Assembly (NCBI GenBank): GCA_003141855.1
Contig: PLNS01000012.1
Location: 17,135-81,134, forward strand
From: Candidatus Bathyarchaeota archaeon
GTDB lineage: Archaea > Thermoproteota > Bathyarchaeia > Bathyarchaeales > Bathycorpusculaceae
DNA: 64,000 nt
Reading direction: 5' to 3'
In this document: one piece after another, positions 17,110 through 25,748 of the stretch
Layout of the letters: every line of letters starts with the position of its first letter
Position numbering within the stretch: position 1 is the first letter of the stretch
The notes under the pieces: generated by a model
What the model was told of the DNA's origin: nothing
Databases searched by the model: none
The model's input: the letters and a program-made list of their open reading frames with translations, nothing else
Made by a program: the position numbers and the translations under genes

Positions 17110-17646
17110 GCCGAGTTTCCTAACTACTTCAACGGGCAAATCGTCTTCGCCGACCTTGAATGTTTGCGGCTCCTCAATTTTCATAAGCACCCGCAACTCG
17201 TCCGCATCCAACTCTCTGATAAGCCTCATTATCTCTTTTTTGGCTACTTCAAAATGGTCGTCGAAAGCAGCTTTGTTCTTGTACAATTCGCCCGCGTAAG
17301 CGCATATTTCCGATTTTTTGAGGAACCACTCAACCTTTTTAGTTTTAAAGTTGATGTCGAAAGTTATTGGTCCTGCTCGGCACGTTTCAGGCTTAACTGA
17401 ATGCACCATGCATTTTTTGGTTTCTTTGCTGTTAAACTTGCAGAGAAGCGTTTCATCTACCGAGGGGTAAGAATAGGTTTCTTTTGTAAAGGGCTTACCA
17501 ATGTTAATCTTTTGCTTTTCCATGTATTCTTTTATTATTTTTTTGCGGCTCTCACTCACTGGTGGTTTTGCGTCTCGGCAGCAAATAATTTTGCATTTGC
17601 CACAGACATCATACGAGTATGTTGTTCCTTTGTTGTCTTCAGGCAT
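17104..17646 (-). CDS. YkgJ-family cysteine cluster protein
   Basis: 180 residues. Cysteine positions CGKCKIICC near residue 15, then a cysteine in LLCKF near 68, CMVHSVKPETCRAGP near 80 and a late IC near 113 follow the YkgJ (UPF0153) pattern that chelates Zn or Fe. Function of the family is not established. It lies 17 bp downstream of the GCS2-like gene on the same strand and may share its transcript. A second member is at 32007. Confidence 0.85.
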   Translation of the reverse strand: MPEDNKGTTYSYDVCGKCKIICCRDAKPPVSESRKKIIKEYMEKQKINIGKPFTKETYSYPSVDETLLCKFNSKETKKCMVHSVKPETCRAGPITFDINFKTKKVEWFLKKSEICAYAGELYKNKAAFDDHFEVAKKEIMRLIRELDADELRVLMKIEEPQTFKVGEDDLPVEVVRKLGL

Positions 17647-17663
17647 GTGGTTTCACCTGTTTT

Positions 17664-18785
17664 TTAGGAGTAGGGTTGATTATCGGAGAGGCACTTAATA
17701 AGCGTTGAATAAACATCAACTATTGCTTGATGAAAATCGGTTTTTTGGGCGCGCCTCAAAACCCTTGCCCTTATGATTTCTGAGAGGCTGCCTTCTTCAA
17801 TCCGCTTCTTTACAAGCCACAGGTACTTTTTCTCGTCTTCGGTCGCATGCTCTATGGCTAGGTTGAGATAGTATTGGCAAACTTGCCTTGCCGTTTTCCC
17901 ATGTGGACTTGAGACTTTAGCGTTCAATCCATCCTTAATAACGGCATTGAAGTCTTTGACTAAAAGGTCGTGAGGCAGAAGCTCGGCGTTTGACTCAATT
18001 AAGCCTCTGAGGGCAGCACGTACAAAACATGCCAGCGCCACGTCCGACTTTATGCATTCCTGCTCATCCATAACCCTGACTTCGAGGGCTGAACGGTCAA
18101 ACCTGAAAATTACGCCTCTTGAGTTAACCCATTCTCGGTGCAGCAGTGTTTTGTCTGCGCCTGCGTTGGCTAAATCCCTTGAGTACCGCTCAATAACGTC
18201 TCGTTTGTACTGATTGAGTGAGGATGCGTATTCGGGGATGACGTCGCCCGTTACTGATGGCACTTCTCGCTGGTTGATTTTGTAGAATTGCAGTCGGTTG
18301 TCGATGTCTTGGCCGTTTATGCCTTCGTAGATTGGTGAGGAAGCAGAGATTGCTGGGAGATAAGCGCACATGTTAGCAAGGTGATTGTGGATTTGGATGG
18401 CGTCGGCTTCTTTAAGAAAGGGCAAGTTCAGGTGGAAGCTTTGAATGTTGAGCCATCCGTGCTGGTTTAGGTTGAAGATTTTGCCGTATTGTTGGTAGAT
18501 TTTTTTGTGGTAGTGAGGCCAGATGGCAGTGTCTTGCAGTTTTAGCAGCGGGTGCATGCCTGTTCCAAGCAGGTTGGCGCCATGTTTTTTGACAATTTGG
18601 CTGAGTGTTGAAACGGCGGTTTGCATGGTTTCTTCAAATTCTGTTGGCGATTTGAAGGGTTGGTTGGCTTTGATTTCCATTACGTGCAGTTGCATTTCTT
18701 TGCCAAAAGTGAAGTTGGGCAGTTCGATGAAGTTGATTATTTTTCCGCAGTATTCTTTTATGATTTTGTCGGCGATTGGCAGCAC
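17664..18785 (-). CDS. GCS2-family carboxylate-amine (glutamate-cysteine) ligase, start unclear
   Basis: 373 residues from the GTG at 18785. Similar to the YbdK/GCS2 ATP-dependent ligases: MHPLLKLQDTAIWPHYHKKI near 77, QSFHLNLP near 114, HREWVNSRGVIFRFDRSALE near 215 (active-site arginines). The same frame stays open for 29 codons further upstream, to about 18872, and encodes LGPEHEYSLVNKDL, the family's conserved metal-binding GxExE region. That stretch has no ATG, GTG or TTG. Either an unusual start codon is used or the 5' end is damaged. Divergent from the ATP-grasp pair at 18964-20530. Confidence 0.8.
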   Translation of the reverse strand: MLPIADKIIKEYCGKIINFIELPNFTFGKEMQLHVMEIKANQPFKSPTEFEETMQTAVSTLSQIVKKHGANLLGTGMHPLLKLQDTAIWPHYHKKIYQQYGKIFNLNQHGWLNIQSFHLNLPFLKEADAIQIHNHLANMCAYLPAISASSPIYEGINGQDIDNRLQFYKINQREVPSVTGDVIPEYASSLNQYKRDVIERYSRDLANAGADKTLLHREWVNSRGVIFRFDRSALEVRVMDEQECIKSDVALACFVRAALRGLIESNAELLPHDLLVKDFNAVIKDGLNAKVSSPHGKTARQVCQYYLNLAIEHATEDEKKYLWLVKKRIEEGSLSEIIRARVLRRAQKTDFHQAIVDVYSTLIKCLSDNQPYS

Positions 18786-18963
18786 TTTCAGGTCTTTGTT
18801 TACCAGTGAGTATTCGTGTTCTGGGCCTAAGACTTCGAGCGGTTTGTACGTGGATTTTTCCTCTTGTTTTGTTTAGCGTTATCTTAAGATGCTGTTATTA
18901 TGTATAGTTAATTTTAAATATAACTGCACGAATAACGCCTTTCAATTACCTGGTGTCACATGA

Positions 18964-19659
18964 GTGTTGGTCGTCTCTAACATCGACCTTACAGATGATT
19001 TAAACGCGCTAAAACCTTCACAGTTTCTCGAATCATCAATAAAAGACACCACCATCAACATCAACAATGACTACCGCTACCTAAAAACAGGCTATTACGT
19101 GTCTTTACATGCGGAAGTTTTAGGCAACAACGTTATTCCGTCTTGCGAGAACATTATTGATTCAAGCCGAACACCAATTCTTTTGTTGCGTGCGACGAGA
19201 GCAAAAATCCCCACCCTGCCGTTTCTCGTTACTGATTCAGTGAAGAAAATCATGGCTGAAATCAAGTTGCCCGTGGTGGTTTTTGCGGTTAACCCGTTCA
19301 TTTATGAGGGTTACCAAGTTGCTAAAAACAAGAGCGCATTGTATCGGGCGATGAAGAGTTTAGGAATGAACTACAAGTTTACGGTTTGCGCCCAGCCGCT
19401 CATGGGTGAAATATTCACTGTCAAGTCGTTTTTTGGAAAATGCCAAATGGCAGATGAGCAAATTAGCGCTATCACAGAAAAGGTTTATGAACTCTTCAAG
19501 ATTCCAATCTGTAAATTACATGTTCAAAAAGCAGAGGGAAAAGCGTTCCTGTGTGGTCTTGAACCTTTGAAAGAAAACGAGTTGTCAAAGAGTGATTTAG
19601 AGTTAATCTCCAAGGAGATTATGCTGATTTCTCAGCAGGGTGAACACGTTAGTGTCTAA
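18964..19659 (+). CDS. RimK-like ATP-grasp N-terminal (RLAN) domain protein
   Basis: 231 residues, GTG start. It resembles the RLAN domain usually fused in front of RimK-type ATP-grasp ligases: VVSNIDLTDDLNALKPSQFL, the DYRYLKTGYYVSLHAEVLGN motif near 38, and a late GKAFLCGLEPL. Here it is separate, and the ATP-grasp gene starts 20 bp inside its end. With the divergent GCS2 gene this matches the amidoligase neighbourhoods described by comparative genomics for peptide-like metabolite synthesis. Substrate unknown. Confidence 0.75.
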   Translation: MLVVSNIDLTDDLNALKPSQFLESSIKDTTININNDYRYLKTGYYVSLHAEVLGNNVIPSCENIIDSSRTPILLLRATRAKIPTLPFLVTDSVKKIMAEIKLPVVVFAVNPFIYEGYQVAKNKSALYRAMKSLGMNYKFTVCAQPLMGEIFTVKSFFGKCQMADEQISAITEKVYELFKIPICKLHVQKAEGKAFLCGLEPLKENELSKSDLELISKEIMLISQQGEHVSV

Positions 19660-20530
19660 AATCGCATGTTTTGTTGAAAAATACAATTTCACTGACCACA
19701 GAGAAGAAGCCGCCCTTCAAAACTTCAAGCTGGCTGCAGAACGGTCTGGGCAAGAATTTAGTTTTCTTTTCCGTGAAAACATCGAAGACATACCCAACTA
19801 TAGCGCTGTTTTCATCAGGGCAACTACGGATCCGCTTTTCACATCTTACATTGTCTCCAAAACCGCATGGGAACTGGGCTTAAAAGTCATTGATGACCCA
19901 GAATCCATCAAAATATGCGGAAACAAAATCCACCAGTACGCACTCTTCGAAAAATACAATGTACCCCGCATCCCAACAGTTTTCCTAAGCAAAGACGACT
20001 TGCACCACAAAAAAATCACAGAAATCTTCGACGAACTAGGCAAACCCGTCGTAATTAAAGCGCCTTACACGAGTTTTTCGCGTTATGTGGAGAAGGCTGC
20101 GTGCGAAACCAGTTTCCGAGACGTTGCAAAACGGTACTTCAAGAAATCCGACGTTTTGGCGATTCAGAAGTTTACTCCGACAGCTTTCGATTGGAGAGTC
20201 GGCGTGCTAAACAACGATGTCTTGTACGTTTGCAAATACATGATTCCGAAGGGAAAATGGAAGCATGGCGCCAAACTCCGAGGCAAACCGACGGTGGTTT
20301 GGGGCAGAACCGTAAGTTCACAGAAGCGGGACATGCCTGCTAGGCTCAGGGAAGTGGCACTTAAGGCGTGCAGCGTAGCCGGGAAAGGGCTCTATGGCGT
20401 TGACATCAAAGAAGTCGACGGCGACTACGTGGTTGTGGAAATCAACGATAATCCAAGCATCTACGCTGGCTACGAAGACTCCATGGACAAGGACATTTAC
20501 CAGCGAATCATCGCTTACCTATCAGAATAG
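19640..20530 (+). CDS. ATP-grasp ligase, RimK-like
   Basis: 296 residues. ATP-grasp hallmarks: an N-terminal pre-ATP domain ending IDDPESIKICGNKIHQYALF, GKPVVIKAPYTSFSRYV near 135 (ATP-binding strand and loop), DVLAIQKFTPTAFDWRVGVL near 170, and VVVEINDNPSIYAGYE near 265 with the Mg-binding E-x-N. RimK-type enzymes add amino acids to a carboxylate. Start GTG 19640; GTG 19652 is possible. Acts presumably with the overlapping RLAN protein and the divergent GCS2 ligase. Confidence 0.88.
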   Translation: MNTLVSKIACFVEKYNFTDHREEAALQNFKLAAERSGQEFSFLFRENIEDIPNYSAVFIRATTDPLFTSYIVSKTAWELGLKVIDDPESIKICGNKIHQYALFEKYNVPRIPTVFLSKDDLHHKKITEIFDELGKPVVIKAPYTSFSRYVEKAACETSFRDVAKRYFKKSDVLAIQKFTPTAFDWRVGVLNNDVLYVCKYMIPKGKWKHGAKLRGKPTVVWGRTVSSQKRDMPARLREVALKACSVAGKGLYGVDIKEVDGDYVVVEINDNPSIYAGYEDSMDKDIYQRIIAYLSE

Positions 20531-20595
20531 CGTCGCGTTTTCGACACCTATTTATTCCCATTTTTCGTTAACAAGGTGTACTAGGAGAAATCGGG

Positions 20596-21555
20596 ATGCA
20601 TAAAGAAGCAGCACACAAGGTACCAGTGAAAGATTACGAATTTACAAAAGACCTATCCGTTGACGAGCTTGTTTTGCAGATGGACGGCGCTTGGGGTTTC
20701 ACCGCGGGCAAACTCGCCACAAGCGTAAACATAATGGAAAGCATGATCAACGCTAAGGGTTGCGTAAAGTTCTTCTCGTTCACCGGCAACCTGGTGGCAA
20801 CGGGCACGCGCGGAGTAATTCGGGAACTTGTTAAACGCAAACTCGTCGACGTCGTAATTACCACATGCGGCACGTTAGACCATGATTTAGCACGGTGCTG
20901 GAGAGACTACTACAAGGGCAGCTTTGTAATGAACGATTCCAAACTCCACCAGGAAGGCGTAAACCGCCTGGGAAACGTGCTCGTGCCAAATGACAGTTAC
21001 GGCACGATTATAGAGAAAAAAATCCAAGGATTACTGCAGGAATTGTATAACGAAGGCAAACGGGAAGTTTCCGCTAGCCAACTGGTCCGCGAAATTGGGT
21101 TGCGCTGCTGCAACGAAAGCTCAATTCAGTATTGGGCAGCCAAAAACAACATTCCAATCTTTGTGCCCGGCATAGTCGATGGCGCAGTAGGCTACCAAAT
21201 GTGGCTCTTCAGCCAAGACCACGACTTAAAACTCAACCTGCTCAAAGACGAGGGTGAACTAAACAACATAGTTTTTGACGCCAAAAAATCTGGTGCCCTC
21301 ATCGTCGGCGGAGGAATCAGTAAGCACCACACGATTTGGTGGAACCAGTTCAAAGATGGCTTAGACTTCGTCGTCTACGTGTCCACGGCGGATGAGTGGG
21401 ATGGCAGCCTCAGCGGTGCACGCCCGCGCGAAGCGGTTTCGTGGGGGAAAATCAGCGAAAAAGCAAGGCGAATAATGGTTGAGGGCGATGCTTCGGTTAT
21501 TTTGCCGGTGATGGCGGGTTCGCTTTTCAGTAGATTAAACAAGAAGAAAAAATAA
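20596..21555 (+). CDS. dys: deoxyhypusine synthase
   Basis: 319 residues. Transfers the aminobutyl group of spermidine to a lysine of aIF5A, using NAD. Visible: FSFTGNLVATGTRGVIRELV near 56, TTCGTLDHDLARCW near 96, GGGISKHHTIWWN near 238 and the active-site SGARPREAVSWGKI near 276 with the catalytic lysine of WGKI. Standard archaeal length. Convergent (11 bp) with a divergent second family member at 21567. Confidence 0.93.
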   Translation: MHKEAAHKVPVKDYEFTKDLSVDELVLQMDGAWGFTAGKLATSVNIMESMINAKGCVKFFSFTGNLVATGTRGVIRELVKRKLVDVVITTCGTLDHDLARCWRDYYKGSFVMNDSKLHQEGVNRLGNVLVPNDSYGTIIEKKIQGLLQELYNEGKREVSASQLVREIGLRCCNESSIQYWAAKNNIPIFVPGIVDGAVGYQMWLFSQDHDLKLNLLKDEGELNNIVFDAKKSGALIVGGGISKHHTIWWNQFKDGLDFVVYVSTADEWDGSLSGARPREAVSWGKISEKARRIMVEGDASVILPVMAGSLFSRLNKKKK

Positions 21556-21566
21556 AGTTTGGGCGT

Positions 21567-22634
21567 TTAAGTTACGCCTTTGAATAGCCAGCTCATGTCT
21601 GGCCCTTTCCGCTTTTCTGGAACGCGCTCGCATAGTGCATGGGCTATGAGTGGCAGCGCGATTGTGGCGTCGCAGTAGCAAACCGCTCTTTTGCCTGAGT
21701 CGCTGTTGATTTTGCCCCAGCTAATCGCCTCTTCCAACGTGCAGCCAGATAAGCCGCCCCATTGCGGTGAATCTGTGGTGATTTGTATGGCGTATTTGTG
21801 GGGGTAGTAGTATTCTTGTAGGCTTTTGCGTAAGCCGCCTTTTCTGCCTTTTACGCCTTGGTCGCAGGTGAGGGGTGAAACGGATATGGCGATGAGTTGG
21901 GTTAGGTCTTTGGGGACTCCGCCGCCGATGTAGACTACGCCGACGTCCTTGGTTCTTGTGCCAATGCTTACGAACTGGTCGAATTCTTTGACGCTGTCTA
22001 TCACGACGTTGTGTCCTTGGTTTTTAGCCATGAGAAAGGTTTCGCCGTAGGCGCTGTCAACCATGGCTGGGCTGAAGATTGGCACGCCGTTGGCTGCTGC
22101 AACCGCGGAGATTGCTGGAATCTTTTTCTTGCCAAGATATTTGCCGAGTAAGTAGAGGAATTCTGCTGAGGTGTAATTGTAGTCGGTTTTTAGGGTCATG
22201 ACAAAGTCGGTGACTACTTCTTCCATCTTTCGGTAGTCGGTTTCTTTGCCGAAAACGTCGTAGTACCTGTTCACGTCCGCTTTGAGGAGCGCTTCGTCGT
22301 CCACCATGTGGCTTCCCTGCCAGTAACCCAAACCCATAGCGTCAACAATGTCCTCGGAAACGTTCGCGCCGGTCGAAACCAGCACGTCTATGAAACGGTT
22401 TTCCATAAGCCAATTAACAATAGTCCACTGCCCCGCCGTGCTCATGGAACCTGCAAAGCCCATGGCGATGGTGAGGTCTTTTTCTTTAAGCATGTTTTCC
22501 CAAACATCAACAGCTTCGCCGAGCTTTCTTCCTTGGTAAGCGGTTCTGCTCATTTCTGCTAAAAGTTGTGAAATGCTTTTTTGTTTAACTTGGATTGGTT
22601 CGAGTTTCTTTTTGAAGTATGAATCGTTACTCAT
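21567..22634 (-). CDS. second deoxyhypusine-synthase-family protein
   Basis: 355 residues of the same fold as the neighbour but only distantly alike. It keeps MGFAGSMSTAGQWTIVNWLM near 58, STGANVSEDIVDAMG near 88, GGGVPKDLTQL near 239 and SGCTLEEAISWGKI near 296 with the equivalent lysine. It has a longer insertion before the catalytic loop (GVKGRKGGLRKSLQEYYYP). Such divergent paralogues may act on free polyamines (homospermidine-type reactions) instead of aIF5A; the substrate is inference. Confidence 0.85.
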   Translation of the reverse strand: MSNDSYFKKKLEPIQVKQKSISQLLAEMSRTAYQGRKLGEAVDVWENMLKEKDLTIAMGFAGSMSTAGQWTIVNWLMENRFIDVLVSTGANVSEDIVDAMGLGYWQGSHMVDDEALLKADVNRYYDVFGKETDYRKMEEVVTDFVMTLKTDYNYTSAEFLYLLGKYLGKKKIPAISAVAAANGVPIFSPAMVDSAYGETFLMAKNQGHNVVIDSVKEFDQFVSIGTRTKDVGVVYIGGGVPKDLTQLIAISVSPLTCDQGVKGRKGGLRKSLQEYYYPHKYAIQITTDSPQWGGLSGCTLEEAISWGKINSDSGKRAVCYCDATIALPLIAHALCERVPEKRKGPDMSWLFKGVT

Positions 22635-22728
22635 TAGGGTGCACCTCGTTGTAAGTTATTTGCCTAATATTTGAAATTTGTTATTGCTAATCAGCTTTGC
22701 AAGTATGTGAGAGTATTGGATTTACCGC

Positions 22729-23439
22729 TTAATCATAGATGTTTAGCCATATCTTCCGTTTCACAGATACAAACGAAGTGATGCTTGTTGCTAACACAGT
22801 GCAAATTAGGATGAAATTAGCCAAAGTAACCCACTGGGGATTCTGAGTTAAAGAAACGCAGATGGCAAAAAAGAGATACAGCGAAACTGAGCCAGTCACC
22901 AATTGAGCGACAAGAACAATTTTTCCTCCCTTATGGGCTTTAGCCTTTATCCAGTTTAGGGCAGACTCAACTTTTTTAGAAACGTCTGGAAGGTCGTCTA
23001 AAACCAAAGTTAAACCGCCCAGAATGAAGAATCGTCCAGTGTTAACTGCAACGCTTGCGTTATTTATCAAAAAGATGCTGAACAAAGATACAGGCGTGAA
23101 AACTATAACGTAAACTGCTGAGCAAAATAAAACCAGAAAACCATAGAAATAATGATGAAACAGAAACCTGCCTGTATGTAGGGCTCGTCCTAGGCTGGCG
23201 CTTGGAAAAAGGTTAATCGCTGCTGCAGCAATTGCAACCCAAAAAACGTTGCCGTCAACAAGATAGGGATAGAACGGGCGCCAATTAGGGAACACCCAGT
23301 TAAAACCCGCTATAATTCCGATTGCACAAGCTATGGTTAGGAGCGCGTTGAAGAGTAAGGATACGCTAAATATTTTTTTACAAAGCACATGCAACTGTCC
23401 CATGTTTTGCTCCTCACTATTGGAAGTTTTCACGTTCAA
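22729..23439 (-). CDS. integral membrane protein, unknown
   Basis: 236 residues with six or seven hydrophobic helices (for example SLLFNALLTIACAIGIIAG and the VLVAQLVTGSVSLYLFFAI region) and no recognisable motif. An internal ATG at codon 13 (MGQLHV) is an alternative start. A cytoplasmic loop rich in lysine (WIKAKAHKGGK) lies near residue 165. Same strand as the DHS-like gene, 94 bp upstream of it. Function unknown. Confidence 0.65.
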   Translation of the reverse strand: MNVKTSNSEEQNMGQLHVLCKKIFSVSLLFNALLTIACAIGIIAGFNWVFPNWRPFYPYLVDGNVFWVAIAAAAINLFPSASLGRALHTGRFLFHHYFYGFLVLFCSAVYVIVFTPVSLFSIFLINNASVAVNTGRFFILGGLTLVLDDLPDVSKKVESALNWIKAKAHKGGKIVLVAQLVTGSVSLYLFFAICVSLTQNPQWVTLANFILICTVLATSITSFVSVKRKIWLNIYD

Positions 23440-23596
23440 CCAAATTTGAAAAATTACTCAGGATAGAGATGGATAGTTTTTTAAACGTTATGGCAAAGAA
23501 TCTACCGATTATTGTTGGAAACCGCGTTATTATAACGTATGTGATTTCACGAAGAAATAACTAGAACATTGTTACTTCGAAAAGAATTGACGCCAT

Positions 23597-23663
23597 CATA
23601 TTTGGAGCCTAATAGTAATACGTTGCAGAAACCTATAGGGGGTAGGTCAGTAATGGCGTTTTT
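23597..23663 (+). repeat. dispersed intergenic element, copy B (subtype I)
   Basis: CATATTTGGAGCCTAATAG, then TGCAGAAACCTATAGGGGG, TAGGTC and GGCGTTTTT. CCTATAGG is a perfect 8-bp palindrome inside it. It is on the strand opposite to both neighbouring genes. Confidence 0.88.
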
Positions 23664-23711
23664 CCATTGCAATAGCTTACGGAAATTGTGGGAAATAGAA
23701 AGCCAGTTACC

Positions 23712-25661
23712 TTACATTTTTTCTGGGGCAACCACGCCGATGAGGTTTAGGGCGTTGTGCATTACGGTTTGTATGGCTTGGGTCAGGGTTATGCGTGCGT
23801 CGCTGAGTTCTTGCGACTCGGCTTTTATGACTGGGTAGGCGTTGTAGAAGGTGTTGAATTTGTCTGCTAACGAGTTTGTGTAGTCTGCTATCATGTTGGG
23901 TTTATGGTATTCTGTGGCTTCGATGAACATGTCAGGGAACCCAGCCAAAGCCAAGATGAGTTCGCGCTCCAGCTTCTCAGTTAGCAGTCCAAACGCTGGT
24001 TTCTCTGGTTCTCTTGCGGCTTTGCGCAGGATGCTGCAGGCTCTTGCATGAGTGTACTGAACGTACGGTGCACTGTTAGTCTCAAAATTCAGCACGCGCT
24101 CCCAAGTGAACACCACTGGCTTGGAAGGATCAACATCCACAAGCGCATAACGCACCGCACCTAAACCCACGAAGTCGGCGATTTTGCGTTTCTCCTCCTC
24201 CGAAAGCAATGGGGAACGCTTCGAAACCTCTTCGTAAGCCCGTTGGACCGCTTCGCTCAAAACATCGTCGAACGTGATGTAGTGGCCTCTTCTGCTGCTC
24301 ATCTTGTAGCCCGGCAACGTAACCAAGTTGTAGGCGAAGTGCACCAGATTCTCGGCATATTCACTGTAACCCATTGCGTAGAGCGCAATTTTTAGTTGCA
24401 ACTGCGCTAGCGACTGTTCCATGCCGATTACGTTTATGACTTTTTGTGCTTGCTTGAACTTCCATAGGGTATAGGCGATGTCGCGGGTGGTGTAGAGTGA
24501 GGTGCCGTCAGCGCGCCCAAGCGTCAACGGAGGAACCTCGTTGTTTTCGCTTAAACCCAACTTTGCCTTCAAGCTTAGAACCTGCACAACTTTTTCTGCA
24601 TCAAACTCCAGCACGCCCTTTTCGCTGAAGACAAACGGCGTCGCCTTGAGCTTCTGCAAAACATCACTAACCTGCGTACTCCAAACAAAGTCGCTCTCCC
24701 AATCCCACGAGTCATAAGTGACTCCAACGCGCTTCATGGTTTCTCTAAAACCATCAAGGCACAAATCGCTGACTTGGCGGATGAGTTGTTTTGCGTTGGG
24801 TTCGCCATCTTCGTAAGCGCGGTTTAACCGATTGATTTCTTCTTCAGGGTTTTCATCTTCACCGATTTTCATCATCAACGCTTCAAAGAGCACTGGATAT
24901 TTTTCTTTGAGCTCGGCTGCAATGGACATCCACTCGTCGATTTCCTTGTTTGCCTTCACCAAGTCATCAGCCGAATGGACGGCGATGGCGAGTTCGCGGG
25001 CTTTCTTGAGGCGGTTAATCTCGACTAGGCAACTGGTTACTGTGTAGATTTTGCCCACGAAAAGGTCTGCTTTCTCGGTGGGTTTTGGTCTGCCCAACTT
25101 CGCGTAACCATAAGCCACAACAGACGATTGCCGCCCAACATCGTCAATGTAGTAATGGCGTGAAACCTCGTGCCCCCTGTACTGGAGGATGCGGGCTAAT
25201 GCGTCGCCCAACAGGGGGTTTCTGGCCTGACCAATATGAATGGGATGCAACGGGTTAACACTGGTGTGCTCAACGATGATTTTTTTAGGCTCAGCGGTTT
25301 TGACAAAGCCGTATTCAAACCCTAACTTTTTAACCGACTCCAAAGTTAAAGCCGAGAATTTAGCGAAGTTAACATGAAAATTTATGTATCCTGCACCAGC
25401 TGGCGCAACCTTCTCGATAAGGTTAAAGCTCGATTTGTCTATGGCGCCAACGAGTTGTTCGGCTAAAGAGAGTGGTTTCTGGTGGAGTTTCTTTGCCAAC
25501 TCAAAGCATAACGATGATGCTAATTGGCCGTATTCGATGTTTGGCGTTTTGTTTAGCGTGATGGCTTGGTGTTTGATTTCGGGCAGGGTCTTGTTTAGGG
25601 CGTTTGCTAGTGCGGTTTGGCATTCTTGGCGGAATTGGTCGAATGGATTCTGTGAAATCAT
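23712..25661 (-). CDS. argS: arginyl-tRNA synthetase
   Basis: 649 residues, class I synthetase. HIGH-type motif HPIHIGQARNPLLGDALA near residue 136, the KMSKS equivalent KMSSRRG near 464, and the C-terminal all-helical anticodon domain with YVQYTHARACSILRKAA near 546. The N-terminal additional domain (residues 1-110) typical of ArgRS is complete. Divergent from the histone-deacetylase-fold gene. Housekeeping call is secure. Confidence 0.97.
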   Translation of the reverse strand: MISQNPFDQFRQECQTALANALNKTLPEIKHQAITLNKTPNIEYGQLASSLCFELAKKLHQKPLSLAEQLVGAIDKSSFNLIEKVAPAGAGYINFHVNFAKFSALTLESVKKLGFEYGFVKTAEPKKIIVEHTSVNPLHPIHIGQARNPLLGDALARILQYRGHEVSRHYYIDDVGRQSSVVAYGYAKLGRPKPTEKADLFVGKIYTVTSCLVEINRLKKARELAIAVHSADDLVKANKEIDEWMSIAAELKEKYPVLFEALMMKIGEDENPEEEINRLNRAYEDGEPNAKQLIRQVSDLCLDGFRETMKRVGVTYDSWDWESDFVWSTQVSDVLQKLKATPFVFSEKGVLEFDAEKVVQVLSLKAKLGLSENNEVPPLTLGRADGTSLYTTRDIAYTLWKFKQAQKVINVIGMEQSLAQLQLKIALYAMGYSEYAENLVHFAYNLVTLPGYKMSSRRGHYITFDDVLSEAVQRAYEEVSKRSPLLSEEEKRKIADFVGLGAVRYALVDVDPSKPVVFTWERVLNFETNSAPYVQYTHARACSILRKAAREPEKPAFGLLTEKLERELILALAGFPDMFIEATEYHKPNMIADYTNSLADKFNTFYNAYPVIKAESQELSDARITLTQAIQTVMHNALNLIGVVAPEKM

Positions 25662-25748
25662 GAACTTTTTTCTCCGATTGGGGATGTTAATGCTAACTTT
25701 GGCTAGTTATGTTTTTTAAATGTGAAAGCGTACTTATGTGTCTAATGG

